A DNA stretch of 64,000 nucleotides from Rothia similimucilaginosa (GCF_029850875.1 NZ_JAOVAM010000008.1:42526-106525); one strand, 5' to 3'; positions 34,642 to 45,874 are shown, counted from the first letter of the stretch. Notes: a model not told the origin generated them from the letters alone. Numbers and translations: made by a program.

Positions 34642-35877
34642 ATGTTCACTCTTTTTTCTCGCCGCCGTAAAGCTAATCGTGCCCGGCGTGCTGCTGTTTC
34701 GTCTGCTGCTGTTTCGTCGATGGATTCTTCCCCTATGCCTAATCGCGTGAAGGAACACGTTTTTGCTCTGGATGCTCGGTGGTGCGATGAGCTGGAGGAG
34801 GTCCTGTTCAGCGACCCGGTCCCGAATCTGTATTCCATTGAGCATTATTTGGCGTGTCCTCTTCCGGTGAGGTCCCCGCGTATTCCGCTGCACTACTATC
34901 AGGGTTTTGTGGGTTGTGAGCGCGATGGGCAGTTGTGCTGTGTGCTGCTGTTGGGTTCGAATGTGGTGCCGGTGCGATTGTGCGGTGCCGCAGTTGAACA
35001 CATTGGATATGATGCGGATTCTCATGGCGCTGAAGTGCCGGATGCCCCCTCCTTGGACACTCCCACCCTGGACGCGACGGCGCTTGCGCATCGTGACGCG
35101 CTGGCTCAGCTACTGCTACAGGTGGGTTCTCGCCTGGAATCCATGTTCGGTGAGAGCGCCTTCGTGATGCCCTTGTGGACGCGTATGCAGGAGCTGTGCG
35201 AGCAGACTCGGGGCGGTAAGAGTCCGCTACTGCCGATGCGGCAGCTGAGCCTGCGTGACGGTTGCGATCACCGTGCGCGGGTTCTGTCGGAGCGCCCCAA
35301 TCAGCCGCTGCTGTATCTGCCACCGGAGAAGGACCTGGCCCGCTTCTACACTGTGGAGCTTCCTGAGCTGCCGGCGCACCTGCCCGCGCCCCTCAAACCG
35401 GGGGAGAGCCTCGCCGGTGCTTTCCAGCTCAGCGGTGAGGCTGCCGGATATGCGCGTCTCGCCACCTCCGCGGATCTGGGGGAGCTTCTACCTGCTGCAG
35501 CGGCCATGTTCACCGAGGAGGTCGGCTTCGACCCGATTGCCCGCTACGGGGACGGTTACGCGGGGCGCCTGCGTATGCTCATTGCCGGTCAGCGCAGCGC
35601 CATTGTCACCGATGTGAACGGGCGCATCATCTTCAAAGCGGATGCGGGCATCGTGAATCTGGATGTCGCGCAGGTGCAGGGTGTGTGGCTGCACCCGGAC
35701 TACCGCGGCTACGGTCTGGCTAAGCCGTTCTTTGCTGCCGCCGTGCAGCTTCTGCAGCACCGATACCCGCACTTGAGCCTGTACGTGAACGACTACAACG
35801 CCCGCGCTCTTGCCATATACCGGGGGACCGGTTGGGAACAGATTGGGCAGTTCTCGACCATCATTTTTGAGCGCTAA
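34642..35877 (+). CDS. GNAT acetyltransferase with N-terminal DUF4081-like domain
   Basis: 411 aa. The N-terminal half (SDPVPNLYSIEHYLACPL and following) resembles the DUF4081 region of actinobacterial GNAT proteins. The C-terminal GNAT domain has VQGVWLHPDYRGYGLAKPFF (acetyl-CoA loop) and VNDYNARALAIYRGTGWEQI. The position between ispG and proS is conserved in actinobacteria. The first ~30 residues are basic and Ser/Ala-rich; ATG at 34642 has no clear ribosome site, and internal ATGs at about 34720-34736 are alternatives. Substrate unknown. Confidence 0.82.
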   Translation: MFTLFSRRRKANRARRAAVSSAAVSSMDSSPMPNRVKEHVFALDARWCDELEEVLFSDPVPNLYSIEHYLACPLPVRSPRIPLHYYQGFVGCERDGQLCCVLLLGSNVVPVRLCGAAVEHIGYDADSHGAEVPDAPSLDTPTLDATALAHRDALAQLLLQVGSRLESMFGESAFVMPLWTRMQELCEQTRGGKSPLLPMRQLSLRDGCDHRARVLSERPNQPLLYLPPEKDLARFYTVELPELPAHLPAPLKPGESLAGAFQLSGEAAGYARLATSADLGELLPAAAAMFTEEVGFDPIARYGDGYAGRLRMLIAGQRSAIVTDVNGRIIFKADAGIVNLDVAQVQGVWLHPDYRGYGLAKPFFAAAVQLLQHRYPHLSLYVNDYNARALAIYRGTGWEQIGQFSTIIFER

Positions 35878-35989
35878 ACACGCCGAACCCTAAAACGCTA
35901 TAAAATTAAAGACGATTGTGCCTTTTTCTCGGCTTACCTGGTGAGCAATGGGCACCCTACCTAAACCTATCGACCTTTCAAGGAGAATC

Positions 35990-37822
35990 GTGGTACTTCG
36001 CCTTTCCAACCTCTTCGTGCGCACTCTGCGCGAGGATCCCGTAGACGCTGAGGTCGCCAGCCACAAGCTGCTGGTCCGCGCCGGTTACATCCGCCGCGCA
36101 GCCCCCGGCGTGTACACCTGGCTGCCCCTGGGCCTGAAGGTACTGCGCAAGGTCGAGAACATCATCCGCGAAGAGATGGACGCCATCGGCGCGCAGGAAG
36201 TCCACTTCCCCGCACTGCTGCCCCGCGAACCCTACGAGGCAACCAACCGTTGGGATGAGTACGGCGATAACCTCTTCCGCCTCAAGGACCGTAAGGGCGC
36301 AGACATGTTGCTGGCACCCACCCACGAGGAAATGTTCACCCTGCTGGTGAAGGACCTGTACTCCTCCTATAAGGACCTGCCGCTGTCCCTGTACCAGATT
36401 CAGACCAAGTACCGCGATGAAGCGCGCCCCCGCGCGGGTCTGCTGCGCGGCCGTGAGTTCGTCATGAAGGACTCCTACTCCTTCAACATTGATGATGAGG
36501 GCCTGAACGAGGCGTACATGGCGCACCGTGCCGCCTACCAGCGCATTTTCGAGCGCCTGGGTCTGGAGATTGTCATTGTGACCGCACAGTCCGGTGCGAT
36601 GGGTGGCTCCCGCAGTGAAGAGTTCCTGCACCCGACCCCCATTGGTGAGGATACTTTCGTGCGTTCCGCGGGCGGCTACGCGGCTAATGTTGAGGCCGTG
36701 ACCACCGTGGTTCCCGAGGAAATCGAGATTACCGAGGGCACCCCGGCCGCAATCGTTCTGGACACCCCCGACTCCGTCACCATTGAGACCCTGGTGGAGC
36801 GCATGAACGAACTGTACTCCGAGGTTACCGGCGGCACTCTGGATGCTTCGCAGACCCTCAAGTGCTTCCTGGGCGCCGTCATCACCCCCTCTGGCGAGCG
36901 TAAGGTCTTCGCCGTGGGCGTTCCCGGCGATCGTGCCGTGGACCTGGGCCGCGTTGAGGTCAACATCGGCACCCTGCTGGGCATCGGCGGCGAGGTTGAG
37001 GTTGAGGCAGCCAACGAAGAGGACCTGAAGGCATTCCCGCAGCTGGTTAAGGGCTACATTGGCCCCGGCCTGAGCCTGGATGCGCCTCTGCTCGGCGCGC
37101 ATACCGAGGACGAGGATGCGGTGGCTTCCGCAACCGGCATTCCCTTCTTCGTTGACCCCCGCGTGGTGCGCGGTACCCGCTGGGTGACCGGCGCGAACGA
37201 AGAGGGCAAGCACGTGGCTAACCTGGTCTTCGGCCGCGACTTCAGCGCCGACGGCGTGATCGAGGCGTGCGAGGTACGCGAAGGCGACCCGGCACCGGAC
37301 GGCTCCGGCGACCTGGTGGCAGCCCGCGGCATCGAAATGGGCCACATCTTCGCTCTGGGACGCAAGTACGCTGAGGCACTGGGCCTGAAGGTCCTGGACC
37401 AGAACGGCAAGCTGCAGACCGTGACCATGGGCTCCTACGGTGTCGGCGTGACCCGCGCACTGGCCGCCATCGCCGAGGGCAACCACGACGAGAAGGGCCT
37501 GATCTGGCCGCGTAACCTGGCACCGGCAGACGTGCATATTGTCATCACCGGCAAGGATGCAGCATCCCACGAGTACGCTGAAGAACTCAGCGCATCCCTG
37601 GAATCCGCCGGCCTGCAGGTCATGCTCGATGACCGTCCGAAAACCAGCCCCGGAGTGAAGTTCGGCGACGCCGAGCTGCTGGGTGTGCCCACCATCCTGG
37701 TGATTGGTCGCGGCTTCAAGGACGGCGTGCTGGAGCTCAAGGACCGCCGCAGCGGTGAGGCTCGCGAGGTGTCCGTCGAGAATGCGGTGGCTGAGGTCAT
37801 CGCTGAGGTCAAGGGGGAGTAG
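35990..37822 (+). CDS. proS: Prolyl-tRNA synthetase (bacterial type with editing domain)
   Basis: 610 aa. Class II enzyme charging tRNA-Pro. Motif 1 region [29 protein letters not shown] (split here), motif 2 [21 protein letters not shown] (two blocks), an inserted editing domain (about 225-395), motif 3 [16 protein letters not shown] and a C-terminal anticodon-binding domain. GTG 35990 follows aaggag by 4-5 bp; an upstream ATG at 35948 lacks such a site. Only 2 bp separate its stop from the rimP start, so they are co-transcribed. Confidence 0.97.
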   Translation: MVLRLSNLFVRTLREDPVDAEVASHKLLVRAGYIRRAAPGVYTWLPLGLKVLRKVENIIREEMDAIGAQEVHFPALLPREPYEATNRWDEYGDNLFRLKDRKGADMLLAPTHEEMFTLLVKDLYSSYKDLPLSLYQIQTKYRDEARPRAGLLRGREFVMKDSYSFNIDDEGLNEAYMAHRAAYQRIFERLGLEIVIVTAQSGAMGGSRSEEFLHPTPIGEDTFVRSAGGYAANVEAVTTVVPEEIEITEGTPAAIVLDTPDSVTIETLVERMNELYSEVTGGTLDASQTLKCFLGAVITPSGERKVFAVGVPGDRAVDLGRVEVNIGTLLGIGGEVEVEAANEEDLKAFPQLVKGYIGPGLSLDAPLLGAHTEDEDAVASATGIPFFVDPRVVRGTRWVTGANEEGKHVANLVFGRDFSADGVIEACEVREGDPAPDGSGDLVAARGIEMGHIFALGRKYAEALGLKVLDQNGKLQTVTMGSYGVGVTRALAAIAEGNHDEKGLIWPRNLAPADVHIVITGKDAASHEYAEELSASLESAGLQVMLDDRPKTSPGVKFGDAELLGVPTILVIGRGFKDGVLELKDRRSGEAREVSVENAVAEVIAEVKGE

Positions 37823-37824
37823 CC

Positions 37825-38496
37825 GTGGCTTATAAGCCGAAGCGTTCTGGCTCTAAGAAGAGCGCCCCGAATGCGCGCGCTCGCCGTGCCGCATCCCGCG
37901 TAGCGAATGGTGTGAACACTTCCCGTACTCACGCTGAGAGCGAGCCCGTGGTGGAGGCACCGGTTCGCGTGGGTACCCGTGCGATCCGTGAGGAAGAGGT
38001 TGCCGAGGCGATTGCTCCGGTTATCTCCGAGTTCTCGCTGGTGCTGGAGGACCTGAAGATTTCGGGCCCGGCGGCGAACCGTACCGTGAAGATTACGGTG
38101 GACTACACCACTGAGCGTACCGATTCGCTGTCGCTGGATTCTCTGGCGGAGATTTCCGGTGCGATTTCGAGCGCCCTGGACCGTGCGGATGAAAACGACG
38201 AGTTCTTCCCCTACGAGCTGGAGGTGTCCTCGCCCGGTGCTACCCGCTCCCTGACCGAGCGCCGCCACTGGGAACGTGCCCGTACCCGCCTGATTGCGGT
38301 CACCGCACCCGACGGCACCGAGTACCTGGCGCGTCTGCACGAGGTGCAAGACGAGGGTCCGGTGCTGGCTCGTAAGAAGAACACGAAGAAGGGTCAAAAG
38401 GAGTCCTACCACGAGCCGAGCTTGCTTCCGTGGGAAAATATTGCTTCTGCTCACGTCGAGATTGACTTCAATTCGTCTGCTGAGCCGGTAGAATAG
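37825..38496 (+). CDS. rimP: Ribosome maturation factor RimP
   Basis: 223 aa. Assists 30S assembly. Conserved RimP parts: DYTTERTDSLSLDSLAEISG, YELEVSSPGATRSLTERRHW and a C-terminal SH3-like domain with LARLHEVQDEGPVL. A ~50-residue basic, disordered N-terminus (KPKRSGSKKS) is an extension over the usual ~155 aa. GTG 37825 directly after proS. Followed by nusA. Confidence 0.93.
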   Translation: MAYKPKRSGSKKSAPNARARRAASRVANGVNTSRTHAESEPVVEAPVRVGTRAIREEEVAEAIAPVISEFSLVLEDLKISGPAANRTVKITVDYTTERTDSLSLDSLAEISGAISSALDRADENDEFFPYELEVSSPGATRSLTERRHWERARTRLIAVTAPDGTEYLARLHEVQDEGPVLARKKNTKKGQKESYHEPSLLPWENIASAHVEIDFNSSAEPVE

Positions 38497-38605
38497 AGTT
38501 ATTAAAGCTTCAGGCACGGGGTTCTCCGTGCCAGGTAGATACCGTTCGGGAGCCGGGGCGCATTCAGCGTCCCGGCGCCGTGCTAACTGGGAAAGGCTGA
38601 AAAGC

Positions 38606-39673
38606 GTGGAGGATATTAAAACTATTGACCTGGGCGCACTGCGCGCATTGGCGAAGCAGCGCTCTCTCGTCATGGAGGAGCTCTTCACCCTGGTTGAGAA
38701 CGCCCTGCTGCTTGCGTACATGAAGCAGCCTGGCGCTATTAAGGGCTCTCGTGCCGTCATCGACCACACCACCGGTGAGTTCGTCATTCTGGCTCCTGAG
38801 CTTGATGAGGACAACCAGAAGATTGACGAGTTTGACGATACCCCGAACAACTTTGGCCGTATCGCTGCCGCAACCGTCCGTCAGGTGCTTTCGCAGCGTC
38901 TGCGTGACGCTGAGGACGCATCTGTTCTGGGCGAGTTCAAGGACCGTGAGGGCACCCTGGTGTCTGGCGTGATTCAGCAGGGCAATAACCCGCGTATGGT
39001 TCAGGTTGACCTGGGCACCGTTGAAGCTGTTCTGCCTAGCAATGAGCAGGTTCCGGGCGAGAAATACCCGCACGGCGCCCGCCTGCGCGCCTACCTGGTT
39101 GAGGCTCGCCGCGGCCCCAAGGGTCCCTCGATTGTGGTTTCTCGTTCGCACCCGAACCTGGTTCTGCGTCTGTTCGAGCACGAGGTTCCCGAAATCTCTG
39201 AGGGCTTGGTGTCTATTAACTCCATCGCACGTGAAGCTGGCCACCGCTCTAAGATTGCTGTGTCCGCGAAGAACCCGACCATTAACGCTAAGGGTGCGTG
39301 CATCGGCGATATGGGTGCCCGCGTGCGTGCGGTTGCTGCCGAGCTGAACGATGAGAAGATTGACATTGTCGACTACTCGACCGATCCGGCCACCTTCATC
39401 GCTGCGGCACTGTCCCCGGCGAAGGTCACCGAGGTCATTATCGAGAACCCGCGTGAGTACTCCGCTCGTGCGGTGGTTCCGGATGATCAGCTGTCCCTGG
39501 CTATCGGCCGTGAGGGTCAGAATGCACGTCTTGCAGCAAAGCTGACTGGCTGGCGTATCGATATTCTCTCCGAGTCCAAGTACGCTCAGGTTCGTGCTGA
39601 GGAAGAGGTGGCAGCACGCGTGGCTCGTAGCCTGGCTGAAGAAGCAGCAGAGTACGCACAGGACGCTGAATAA
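38606..39673 (+). CDS. nusA: Transcription termination/antitermination factor NusA
   Basis: 355 aa. Binds RNA polymerase and RNA. N-terminal domain (IDLGALRALAKQRSLVMEELF), S1 domain (VSGVIQQGNNPRMVQVDLG), then two KH domains (GPSIVVSRSHPNLVLRLFEHE, SPAKVTEVIIENPREYSARA and DDQLSLAIGREGQNARLAA). It lacks the C-terminal acidic repeats of E. coli, as in other actinobacteria. GTG 38606 chosen: gaaagg lies upstream and conserved sequence starts here; the frame is open from 38528. Confidence 0.97.
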   Translation: MEDIKTIDLGALRALAKQRSLVMEELFTLVENALLLAYMKQPGAIKGSRAVIDHTTGEFVILAPELDEDNQKIDEFDDTPNNFGRIAAATVRQVLSQRLRDAEDASVLGEFKDREGTLVSGVIQQGNNPRMVQVDLGTVEAVLPSNEQVPGEKYPHGARLRAYLVEARRGPKGPSIVVSRSHPNLVLRLFEHEVPEISEGLVSINSIAREAGHRSKIAVSAKNPTINAKGACIGDMGARVRAVAAELNDEKIDIVDYSTDPATFIAAALSPAKVTEVIIENPREYSARAVVPDDQLSLAIGREGQNARLAAKLTGWRIDILSESKYAQVRAEEEVAARVARSLAEEAAEYAQDAE

Positions 39674-39909
39674 GTATTAGCCCCGGTGAGGGGTGTATCC
39701 CTTTGATGCAGGCGTAGGATATTGGGCAGTAAGGTGCCCGGTGTTTTTGCGCCTGCGTCACAGTTTTGCCCATGATTCTTAAAAACGGGATACACTATTA
39801 AGATGTGCCGGTGTGTAACCGGGCGCTTTAACGTGCCCTCACACACCGGATAGAGCATCACGAATGTACCGCGAACGCGGTTCTACACACGCTAGAGAGG
39901 GGAGAGACC

Positions 39910-40251
39910 ATGAGCGATCACGACCTCACTGCAACCTCCGAAGCGTTTGAAGGACCGATCCGCACCTGCATCGGATGCCGTGCCCGCGATGAACAGCGCA
40001 AGCTGCTACGCATCGCCCGCACACCCGTCACGTCTGCTACAGAGCAGGCGGACACCCCGCCCTATCAGCCCGATGTGGCGGGAACTATGCCCGGACGAGG
40101 CGCTTGGATCCATCCGAGCGAAAAATGCGTAGCCGCTCTACAGAAAAAGAACGGTCTGGCGCGCGCCTTCAAAAAAGCGGTCCCTGCAGCACAGCTGCAG
40201 GCGTGCTGTGAGCAGATTCGAGCCGTGATTGCGGGCTCGACCCCCTCATAG
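39910..40251 (+). CDS. ylxR: YlxR-family RNA/nucleoid-associated protein
   Basis: 113 aa. YlxR (DUF448) fold: RTCIGCRARDEQRKLLRI near the start, PGRGAWIHPSEKCVAAL, and a basic ARAFKKAVP end. YlxR proteins bind RNA or DNA and lie between nusA and infB in most bacteria, as here. ATG 39910 after agaggggagagacc. The 236-bp nusA-ylxR gap includes a possible tacact -10 near 39790, so ylxR-infB could have its own promoter. Confidence 0.9.
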   Translation: MSDHDLTATSEAFEGPIRTCIGCRARDEQRKLLRIARTPVTSATEQADTPPYQPDVAGTMPGRGAWIHPSEKCVAALQKKNGLARAFKKAVPAAQLQACCEQIRAVIAGSTPS

Positions 40252-40470
40252 ATGCTTTTCGGGTATATGCCCTCTATAAGTCAACGAGTTTGACGACTTC
40301 TTATCTGAAAGCGAGTCAGAAAACTGATGGATATCTAATGAGTGCCGCGAAATGAGTGCCCTTTCGTGCTCACCCACCGGCAATTTCACGAATTGGCGCG
40401 CCTTCGGGCGTGCACCCCGTAAACATTAGTGTCCGCACCATTCCCGGTGCGGACCGGGAATGGAGAAAAT

Positions 40471-43227
40471 TTGGCTCAGCCTCGAGTACACGAGTTTGCT
40501 AAAGAGGTAGGCGTTCCTTCTAAGGAAGTTATCGCCAAGCTCAAGGATATGGGCGAGTTCGTTAAGAGCTCCTCTTCCACCCTGAACCCCATGGTTCTGA
40601 AGCGGCTGCGCGCGGAATTCCCTGCCGCAGCCGCTAAGCCTGCCGCAAAGGCAGCACCCGCGGAGTCGGCAGCTAAGCCGGCACCTAAGCCCGCAGCGGC
40701 AAAGCCTGCTGTTAAGCCGGCACCCAGGCCTGCAGCTAAGCCCGCCGCAAAGCCGGCAGCAGCAGCACCCAAGCCCGGCGGTCCCCGCCCGGGTAACAAC
40801 CCCTTTGCATCCCAGCAGGGCATGGCACGCCCCGAGGCTGCACCGAAGCCGGCAGCGCCCAAGCCTGCTGCACCGAAGCCCGGCCCCAAGCCCGGTCCTC
40901 GCCCCGGTAACAACCCCTTCGCATCCCAGCAGGGTATGAAGCGTGGCGGCGGTGACTCCCAGCGTTCCGGCGGTCCCCGTCCGGCACGTAACGGTCGTCC
41001 CGGCGGCAACGGTGGCGCACGTCCCGGCGGTAACGGAGGTCCCCGCCCCGCAGGTGGCGCACGTCCCGGCGGTAACGGTGGCCCCCGTCCGGCAGCTGGC
41101 GCACGTCCCGGTGCACCCCGTCCGTCCGGCGGTGGCGCGCGCCCGAACCCCTCGATGATGCCCAAGGTTTCCAACGTTGGTGGCGGCGCGTCTGGTTCCA
41201 ACAACGGCGGCGGTAACGGCGGCGCACGTCGCGGTGGCGGTTCCGGCGGCTTCAACCGCGGTCCGGGTCGTCCCGGCCCCGGCGGTCGCGGTAATGCACA
41301 GGGTGCATTCGGTCGCGGTGGCTCCAAGCGTAAGGGTCGCAAGTCCAAGGCAGCTCGCCGTCATGAGCAAGAGCAGCTGAACGTACCGGCACCCGGTGGC
41401 GTGGTTGTTCCTCGCGGCGACGGCTCGACCGAGATTCGTCTACGCCGCGGCGCGTCCATCATGGACTTCGCTGAGAAGATTGGCGCAAACCCGGCATCGC
41501 TGATTACGGTTCTCTTCCACCTGGGTGAGATGGCTACCCAGACTCAGTCCCTGGATGAGGAGACCTTCGAGCTGCTGGGTGCCGAACTGGGCTACTCGAT
41601 TAAGATCGTTTCCCCGGAGGATGAGGAGCGTGAGCTGCTCGAGTCCTTCGACATCAACCTTGAAGCCGAAGCAGAAGCTGAGGGCGAGGATGTTCTGGAG
41701 GCTCGTCCCCCGGTCGTTACCGTCATGGGTCACGTTGACCACGGTAAAACCCGCCTGCTGGACGCTATCCGTAACACCAATGTCATTGAGGGTGAGGCCG
41801 GCGGCATTACCCAGCACATCGGTGCATACCAGGTCCACACCACCGTCGAAGGTGAAGACCGCGCGATTACCTTCATCGATACCCCCGGTCACGAGGCGTT
41901 CACCGCTATGCGTGCCCGTGGTGCGAAGGTCACCGACGTGGCAATCCTCGTGGTCGCAGCGGATGACGGCGTTATGCCTCAGACCGTTGAGGCACTGAAC
42001 CACGCCCAGGCAGCTAACGTACCGATCGTGGTGGCAGTGAACAAGATCGATAAGGAAGGCGCGTCCCCGGACAAGATTCGTGGCCAGCTCACCGAGTACG
42101 GTCTGATCCCCGAAGAGTACGGTGGCGACACCATGTTCGTGGACGTCTCTGCTCGCAACGGTACCAACATCGACGAGCTGCTTGAGGCCGTCACCCTGAC
42201 CGCTGACGTGCTCGAACTGACCGCTAACCCGAACAAGGAAGCACGCGGCGTTGCTATTGAGGCAAACCTGGACAAGGGCCGCGGTGCGGTTTCCACCGTC
42301 TTGGTTCAGTCCGGTACCCTGCACGTCGGTGACGCTATCGTTGCCGGTGTTGCTCACGGTCGTGTTCGTGCAATGTTCGATGAGAACGGTCAGGCTGTGA
42401 AGGAAGCTGGTCCGTCCCGCCCCGTTCAGGTGCTGGGTCTGTCCACCGTTCCTCGTGCAGGTGACACCTTCCTCTCTACCGAGGAAGAGCGTACCGCACG
42501 TCAGATCGCTGAGAAGCGTGAGGCTGCTGATCGTAACGCTCAGCTGGCTAAGCGTCGTAAGCGTGTGACCCTCGAGTCCTTCGACGCCGCTGTGGCTGAG
42601 GGCAAGATGGACACCCTGAACCTGATTATTAAGGGTGACGTCTCCGGTGCTGTGGAAGCACTGGAGGAGTCCCTGATGAAGATCGACGCCGGTGGCGACG
42701 AGGTTCAGTTGCGCGTCATCCACCGCGGTGTGGGTGCTATTACCCAGAACGACGTGAACCTGGCTACCGTGGACAACGCGGTCATCATCGGCTTCAACGT
42801 CCGCCCGGCAGAGCGCGTTGCAGAACTTGCCGACCGCGAAGGCGTCGAGATGAAGTTCTACTCGGTCATCTACCGTGCGATTGAGGAAATTGAGCAGGCC
42901 GTCAAGGGTATGCTCAAGCCCGAGTACGAGGAAGTGGAGCTCGGCTCCGCAGAGATCCGCGAGGTCTTCCGCTCTTCCAAGTGGGGCAACATCGCAGGTT
43001 CGATCGTCAAGAACGGCATCATCAAGCGCAACGCCAAGGCACGTCTGGTGCGCGACGGTTCCGTGGTGGCAGACAACCTCACCATCGAGTCGCTGCGTCG
43101 TTTCAAGGACGACGCTACCGAGGTTCGCGAAGGTTTCGAGTGTGGTATTGGCCTTGGTTCCTTCAACGACATCAAGGAAGGCGACATTATCGAGACTTGG
43201 GAGATGCGCGAAAAGCCGCGTGTCTAA
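40471..43227 (+). CDS. infB: Translation initiation factor IF-2
   Basis: 918 aa. GTPase placing initiator tRNA on the ribosome. Short N-terminal IF2 domain, then a ~270-residue disordered region (Pro/Ala/Lys, then Gly/Arg/Pro/Asn repeats) containing a duplicated [14 protein letters not shown] block. The G domain has GHVDHGKT (420-427), DTPGHE (470-475) and NKID (524-527), followed by domains II-IV. TTG 40471 with ggagaa upstream is preferred over the in-frame start at 40429, which has no ribosome site. Confidence 0.97.
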   Translation: MAQPRVHEFAKEVGVPSKEVIAKLKDMGEFVKSSSSTLNPMVLKRLRAEFPAAAAKPAAKAAPAESAAKPAPKPAAAKPAVKPAPRPAAKPAAKPAAAAPKPGGPRPGNNPFASQQGMARPEAAPKPAAPKPAAPKPGPKPGPRPGNNPFASQQGMKRGGGDSQRSGGPRPARNGRPGGNGGARPGGNGGPRPAGGARPGGNGGPRPAAGARPGAPRPSGGGARPNPSMMPKVSNVGGGASGSNNGGGNGGARRGGGSGGFNRGPGRPGPGGRGNAQGAFGRGGSKRKGRKSKAARRHEQEQLNVPAPGGVVVPRGDGSTEIRLRRGASIMDFAEKIGANPASLITVLFHLGEMATQTQSLDEETFELLGAELGYSIKIVSPEDEERELLESFDINLEAEAEAEGEDVLEARPPVVTVMGHVDHGKTRLLDAIRNTNVIEGEAGGITQHIGAYQVHTTVEGEDRAITFIDTPGHEAFTAMRARGAKVTDVAILVVAADDGVMPQTVEALNHAQAANVPIVVAVNKIDKEGASPDKIRGQLTEYGLIPEEYGGDTMFVDVSARNGTNIDELLEAVTLTADVLELTANPNKEARGVAIEANLDKGRGAVSTVLVQSGTLHVGDAIVAGVAHGRVRAMFDENGQAVKEAGPSRPVQVLGLSTVPRAGDTFLSTEEERTARQIAEKREAADRNAQLAKRRKRVTLESFDAAVAEGKMDTLNLIIKGDVSGAVEALEESLMKIDAGGDEVQLRVIHRGVGAITQNDVNLATVDNAVIIGFNVRPAERVAELADREGVEMKFYSVIYRAIEEIEQAVKGMLKPEYEEVELGSAEIREVFRSSKWGNIAGSIVKNGIIKRNAKARLVRDGSVVADNLTIESLRRFKDDATEVREGFECGIGLGSFNDIKEGDIIETWEMREKPRV

Positions 43228-43412
43228 GACTCACATGCTGATGCGCCCGTCGCCCGCTAGTGTTCCCGTACCCACAGGCTTCTAAAACTGGAGCTTGCGG
43301 GGCGGGCGCCGGCGGGGCGGGCGCTTCCGTATTACCTGGAACGCTTCCAAAGCACCTCGAGTGCCCACGGAAGCGCCACAACATTTCACCACGACATTTC
43401 AAGGAGAAACAC

Positions 43413-43853
43413 ATGGCTGATGCAGCCCGCGCGGCACGACTTGCCGACCGCATCAAGGTAATTGTGGCGAAGGCGCTGGAGCGTCGTGTTAAGGATCCTC
43501 GCCTCGGTTTTGTGACCATTACCGATGCCCGCGTGACCAACGACCTGCAGCACGCAACCCTCTACTACACCGTGTTCGGCTCCGAAGAGGACGCCGAAAA
43601 CACCAAGAAGGCGTTGGAATCCGCTAAGGGTATTCTGCGCTCCGAGGTGGGCAAGAACATTACTGCCCGCCTGACCCCCACCCTGACTTTCGTCGCCGAC
43701 GAGGTTCCCGAGAATGCCTTCCACATCGAGGCGCTTCTGCGTGAGACTCGCGAGCGCGACGCCGCCCTGGCTGCTGCAGCCGAGGGCGTGCAGTACGCTG
43801 GCGAGGCCGACCCTTACAAGAAGGATGAGCCTGCCGAGGGTGAGGACGCCTAA
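43413..43853 (+). CDS. rbfA: Ribosome-binding factor A
   Basis: 146 aa. Late 30S maturation factor with KH-like fold: ARAARLADRIKVIVAKALERR, KDPRLGFVTITDARVTNDLQ, ALESAKGILRSEVGKNI and TPTLTFVADE. The acidic C-terminal tail is typical. ATG 43413 after caaggag. The truB GTG follows immediately after the stop, indicating tight coupling. Confidence 0.96.
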   Translation: MADAARAARLADRIKVIVAKALERRVKDPRLGFVTITDARVTNDLQHATLYYTVFGSEEDAENTKKALESAKGILRSEVGKNITARLTPTLTFVADEVPENAFHIEALLRETRERDAALAAAAEGVQYAGEADPYKKDEPAEGEDA

Positions 43854-44951
43854 GTGGCGAAGAATCAACCTCAGGGCCCGTCCGGCCTGATGGTCATTGA
43901 CAAGCCCGCTGGGATGAGCAGTCACGACGCAGTCTCTCAGATGCGTCGTATTGCTGGCACCCGGCGGGTTGGTCATGCCGGTACGCTGGATCCTGCCGCG
44001 ACCGGCGTACTGATTCTGGGCATTAATAAGGCGACCAAGTTGCTGACCTACCTGGTTGGTCAGGATAAAACCTATGATGCGACGATTCGCCTGGGCATTG
44101 AGACGCTGACTGAGGACGCCGAGGGGGAGCACACTGCCGCACATCTGGATGCTGTTGAGGCGCTGACCGGTATGGACACTGAGCAGATGCGTGCGCACAT
44201 CCTGGAGGCTGTGGCGCGGCTGAGTGGCGACATTCTGCAGGTTCCTTCTGCGGTGTCTGCTATCAAGATCAACGGTGTTCGCTCGTATGCGCGTGTGCGT
44301 AGCGGTGAACAGGTTGAATTGGCGGCGCGTCCGGTGACGATTAGTGAGTTCACGGTGCATTCTGTGACTGTCGGCTTTGCCGAGTACGTGATTGAGGACC
44401 CCGAGAATGAGGGTGAGCACACGGCAACCTCGGTTCCCGTGATTGACTGCGATGTGACGGTTTCGTGCTCTTCGGGCACCTACATTCGTGCCCTGGCGCG
44501 TGATTTGGGCAAGATTCTGGGCACCGGTGGCCACCTGACGGCTCTTCGCCGTACCCGTGTGGGTGCCGTGGTGCTTGAGGACGCCGCCGACTTGGCGCAC
44601 TTGAAGCAGCGCCGTGAAGAGTCGGAGGCACCGCTGGAAGATTTGCCGTTGCTTCCCCTGGAGGAGGCGGCACGCCGCATCTTTGGTGCGCGTGAGCTCT
44701 CTGCTGCGGAGGCAAGCGATATTTCCTACGGACGCCGTATTAGCCCCAGCGGTGATGGTTTCGTGGTGAAGCGTTCCGTGCACGCGAGTGCGGATGAGTC
44801 TGGTGCGGTGCAGCATGCCAGCGTTGAGGGTATTGTGGCGGGCTTTGCCCCGGACGGCACCCTGGTTGCCCTCCTGGAGAATAAGAAACAGCGCGGAAAG
44901 GTTCAGGCTGCCCCGGTACTGGTTTTTGAGGCGAATCGTTCCTTCAACTAG
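43854..44951 (+). CDS. truB: tRNA pseudouridine-55 synthase
   Basis: 365 aa. Makes pseudouridine 55 in tRNA T-loops. Motif VGHAGTLDPAATGVL carries the catalytic Asp. GLMVIDKPAGMSSHDAV opens the domain, KTYDATIRLGIET follows, and a C-terminal PUA-like part (RRISPSGDGF ... VALLENKK) is present. GTG start directly abuts the rbfA stop, with gaggacg as a weak ribosome site inside rbfA, suggesting translational coupling. Confidence 0.96.
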   Translation: MAKNQPQGPSGLMVIDKPAGMSSHDAVSQMRRIAGTRRVGHAGTLDPAATGVLILGINKATKLLTYLVGQDKTYDATIRLGIETLTEDAEGEHTAAHLDAVEALTGMDTEQMRAHILEAVARLSGDILQVPSAVSAIKINGVRSYARVRSGEQVELAARPVTISEFTVHSVTVGFAEYVIEDPENEGEHTATSVPVIDCDVTVSCSSGTYIRALARDLGKILGTGGHLTALRRTRVGAVVLEDAADLAHLKQRREESEAPLEDLPLLPLEEAARRIFGARELSAAEASDISYGRRISPSGDGFVVKRSVHASADESGAVQHASVEGIVAGFAPDGTLVALLENKKQRGKVQAAPVLVFEANRSFN

Positions 44952-45141
44952 GCGTTGAGGCATTATGATGGGCGAAGAGGGTTCGGTGTTTGCACCTACC
45001 CAAAGCTGATTCCTCAAGCCTGATTGATTCAGCGCTTGTTGAACGTGAGCCCTTTTTCATTCAACACGCTAACGTAATACAACCCCCGAACACACATGAC
45101 TACTCGTGCGGGTGCCGCCCGGCCCTGCTGAAGGAGAAAAA

Positions 45142-45867
45142 ATGAGCGAGAACCAGAGCTCCGCTAATAAGGCGAGTGAGCCTCGTACTGCGCCGGTACC
45201 CCGCGTAGAGTTTGCACAGGCTGAAGCTACCGCATCCAGGGCTGCTGCTCAGAGCGGTGCCGCGAAGGTTGCCGGTGCTAAGACTGCTGAGCCTATTTCT
45301 GCGGTGAAGGCACCCGAGGGTGTTCGCGTGGCCGCACCGGCGTCCGGCGATAAGGCGTCGCAGAAGGCGGAGAAGAAGGCAACCCGCGAGGCGTTTGTCC
45401 GCCCCAAGAGCATTGAGGAAGCGGCTAAACCTCAGAATCGTGCGGCGTTTCGTGCGGCGGTGGCGCTGTACGGTCTGTTCATGATTGCATACGGTGTATG
45501 GCAGGTTCTGGGTGGTATCCGCGTCATTCCGGATGCGCCTGCAGATTTTACGAACCCCTCGGTGCAGTCGAACTACGTGTTCTTCGCGGCAACCTATGTG
45601 GGTGTGGGCCTGTCATTCGTGTTCATTGCCCTGAAGTTCAAGTGGGTGAACATGCTCGCGTTCTCCTGCCTGGTGGTTTTCCTGGGCGGCGTGGGTCGTA
45701 TCCTGGCGTGGGTGTTCTTTGGTACCCCGCACTGGTCGCTGATCGTGCTGATGGTGACTGAGCTTGTGATTCCTCCGTGCCTGCTGGTGTGGTATAGCTG
45801 GATTAACAAGTCCAATAAGATTCGCGAGGAGATGCTGAAGGCTTCTCGTAGCCAGGCTCGTAAGTAG
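45142..45867 (+). CDS. DUF4345-like four-helix membrane protein
   Basis: 241 aa. The first ~100 residues are a Lys/Ala-rich cytoplasmic tail. Four membrane helices follow: LYGLFMIAYGVWQVLGG, FFAATYVGVGLSFVFIALKF, FSCLVVFLGGVGRILAWVFF and LMVTELVIPPCLLVWYSW. The FLGGVGRI segment matches the DUF4345 pattern. ATG 45142 has gaaggag; the frame is open from 45106. It sits between truB and ribF, which are often neighbours. Function unknown. Confidence 0.72.
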   Translation: MSENQSSANKASEPRTAPVPRVEFAQAEATASRAAAQSGAAKVAGAKTAEPISAVKAPEGVRVAAPASGDKASQKAEKKATREAFVRPKSIEEAAKPQNRAAFRAAVALYGLFMIAYGVWQVLGGIRVIPDAPADFTNPSVQSNYVFFAATYVGVGLSFVFIALKFKWVNMLAFSCLVVFLGGVGRILAWVFFGTPHWSLIVLMVTELVIPPCLLVWYSWINKSNKIREEMLKASRSQARK

Positions 45868-45874
45868 TCGTAAC

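Noticed and set aside
35978..37570. Long open frame opposite proS
   Set aside because: Mirror of proS codon pattern; no motif or start signal.
40426..41370. Cys/Gly/Thr-rich frame opposite the infB repeat region
   Set aside because: Product of the Gly/Pro/Ala codon repeats in IF-2; not a metallothionein-like gene.
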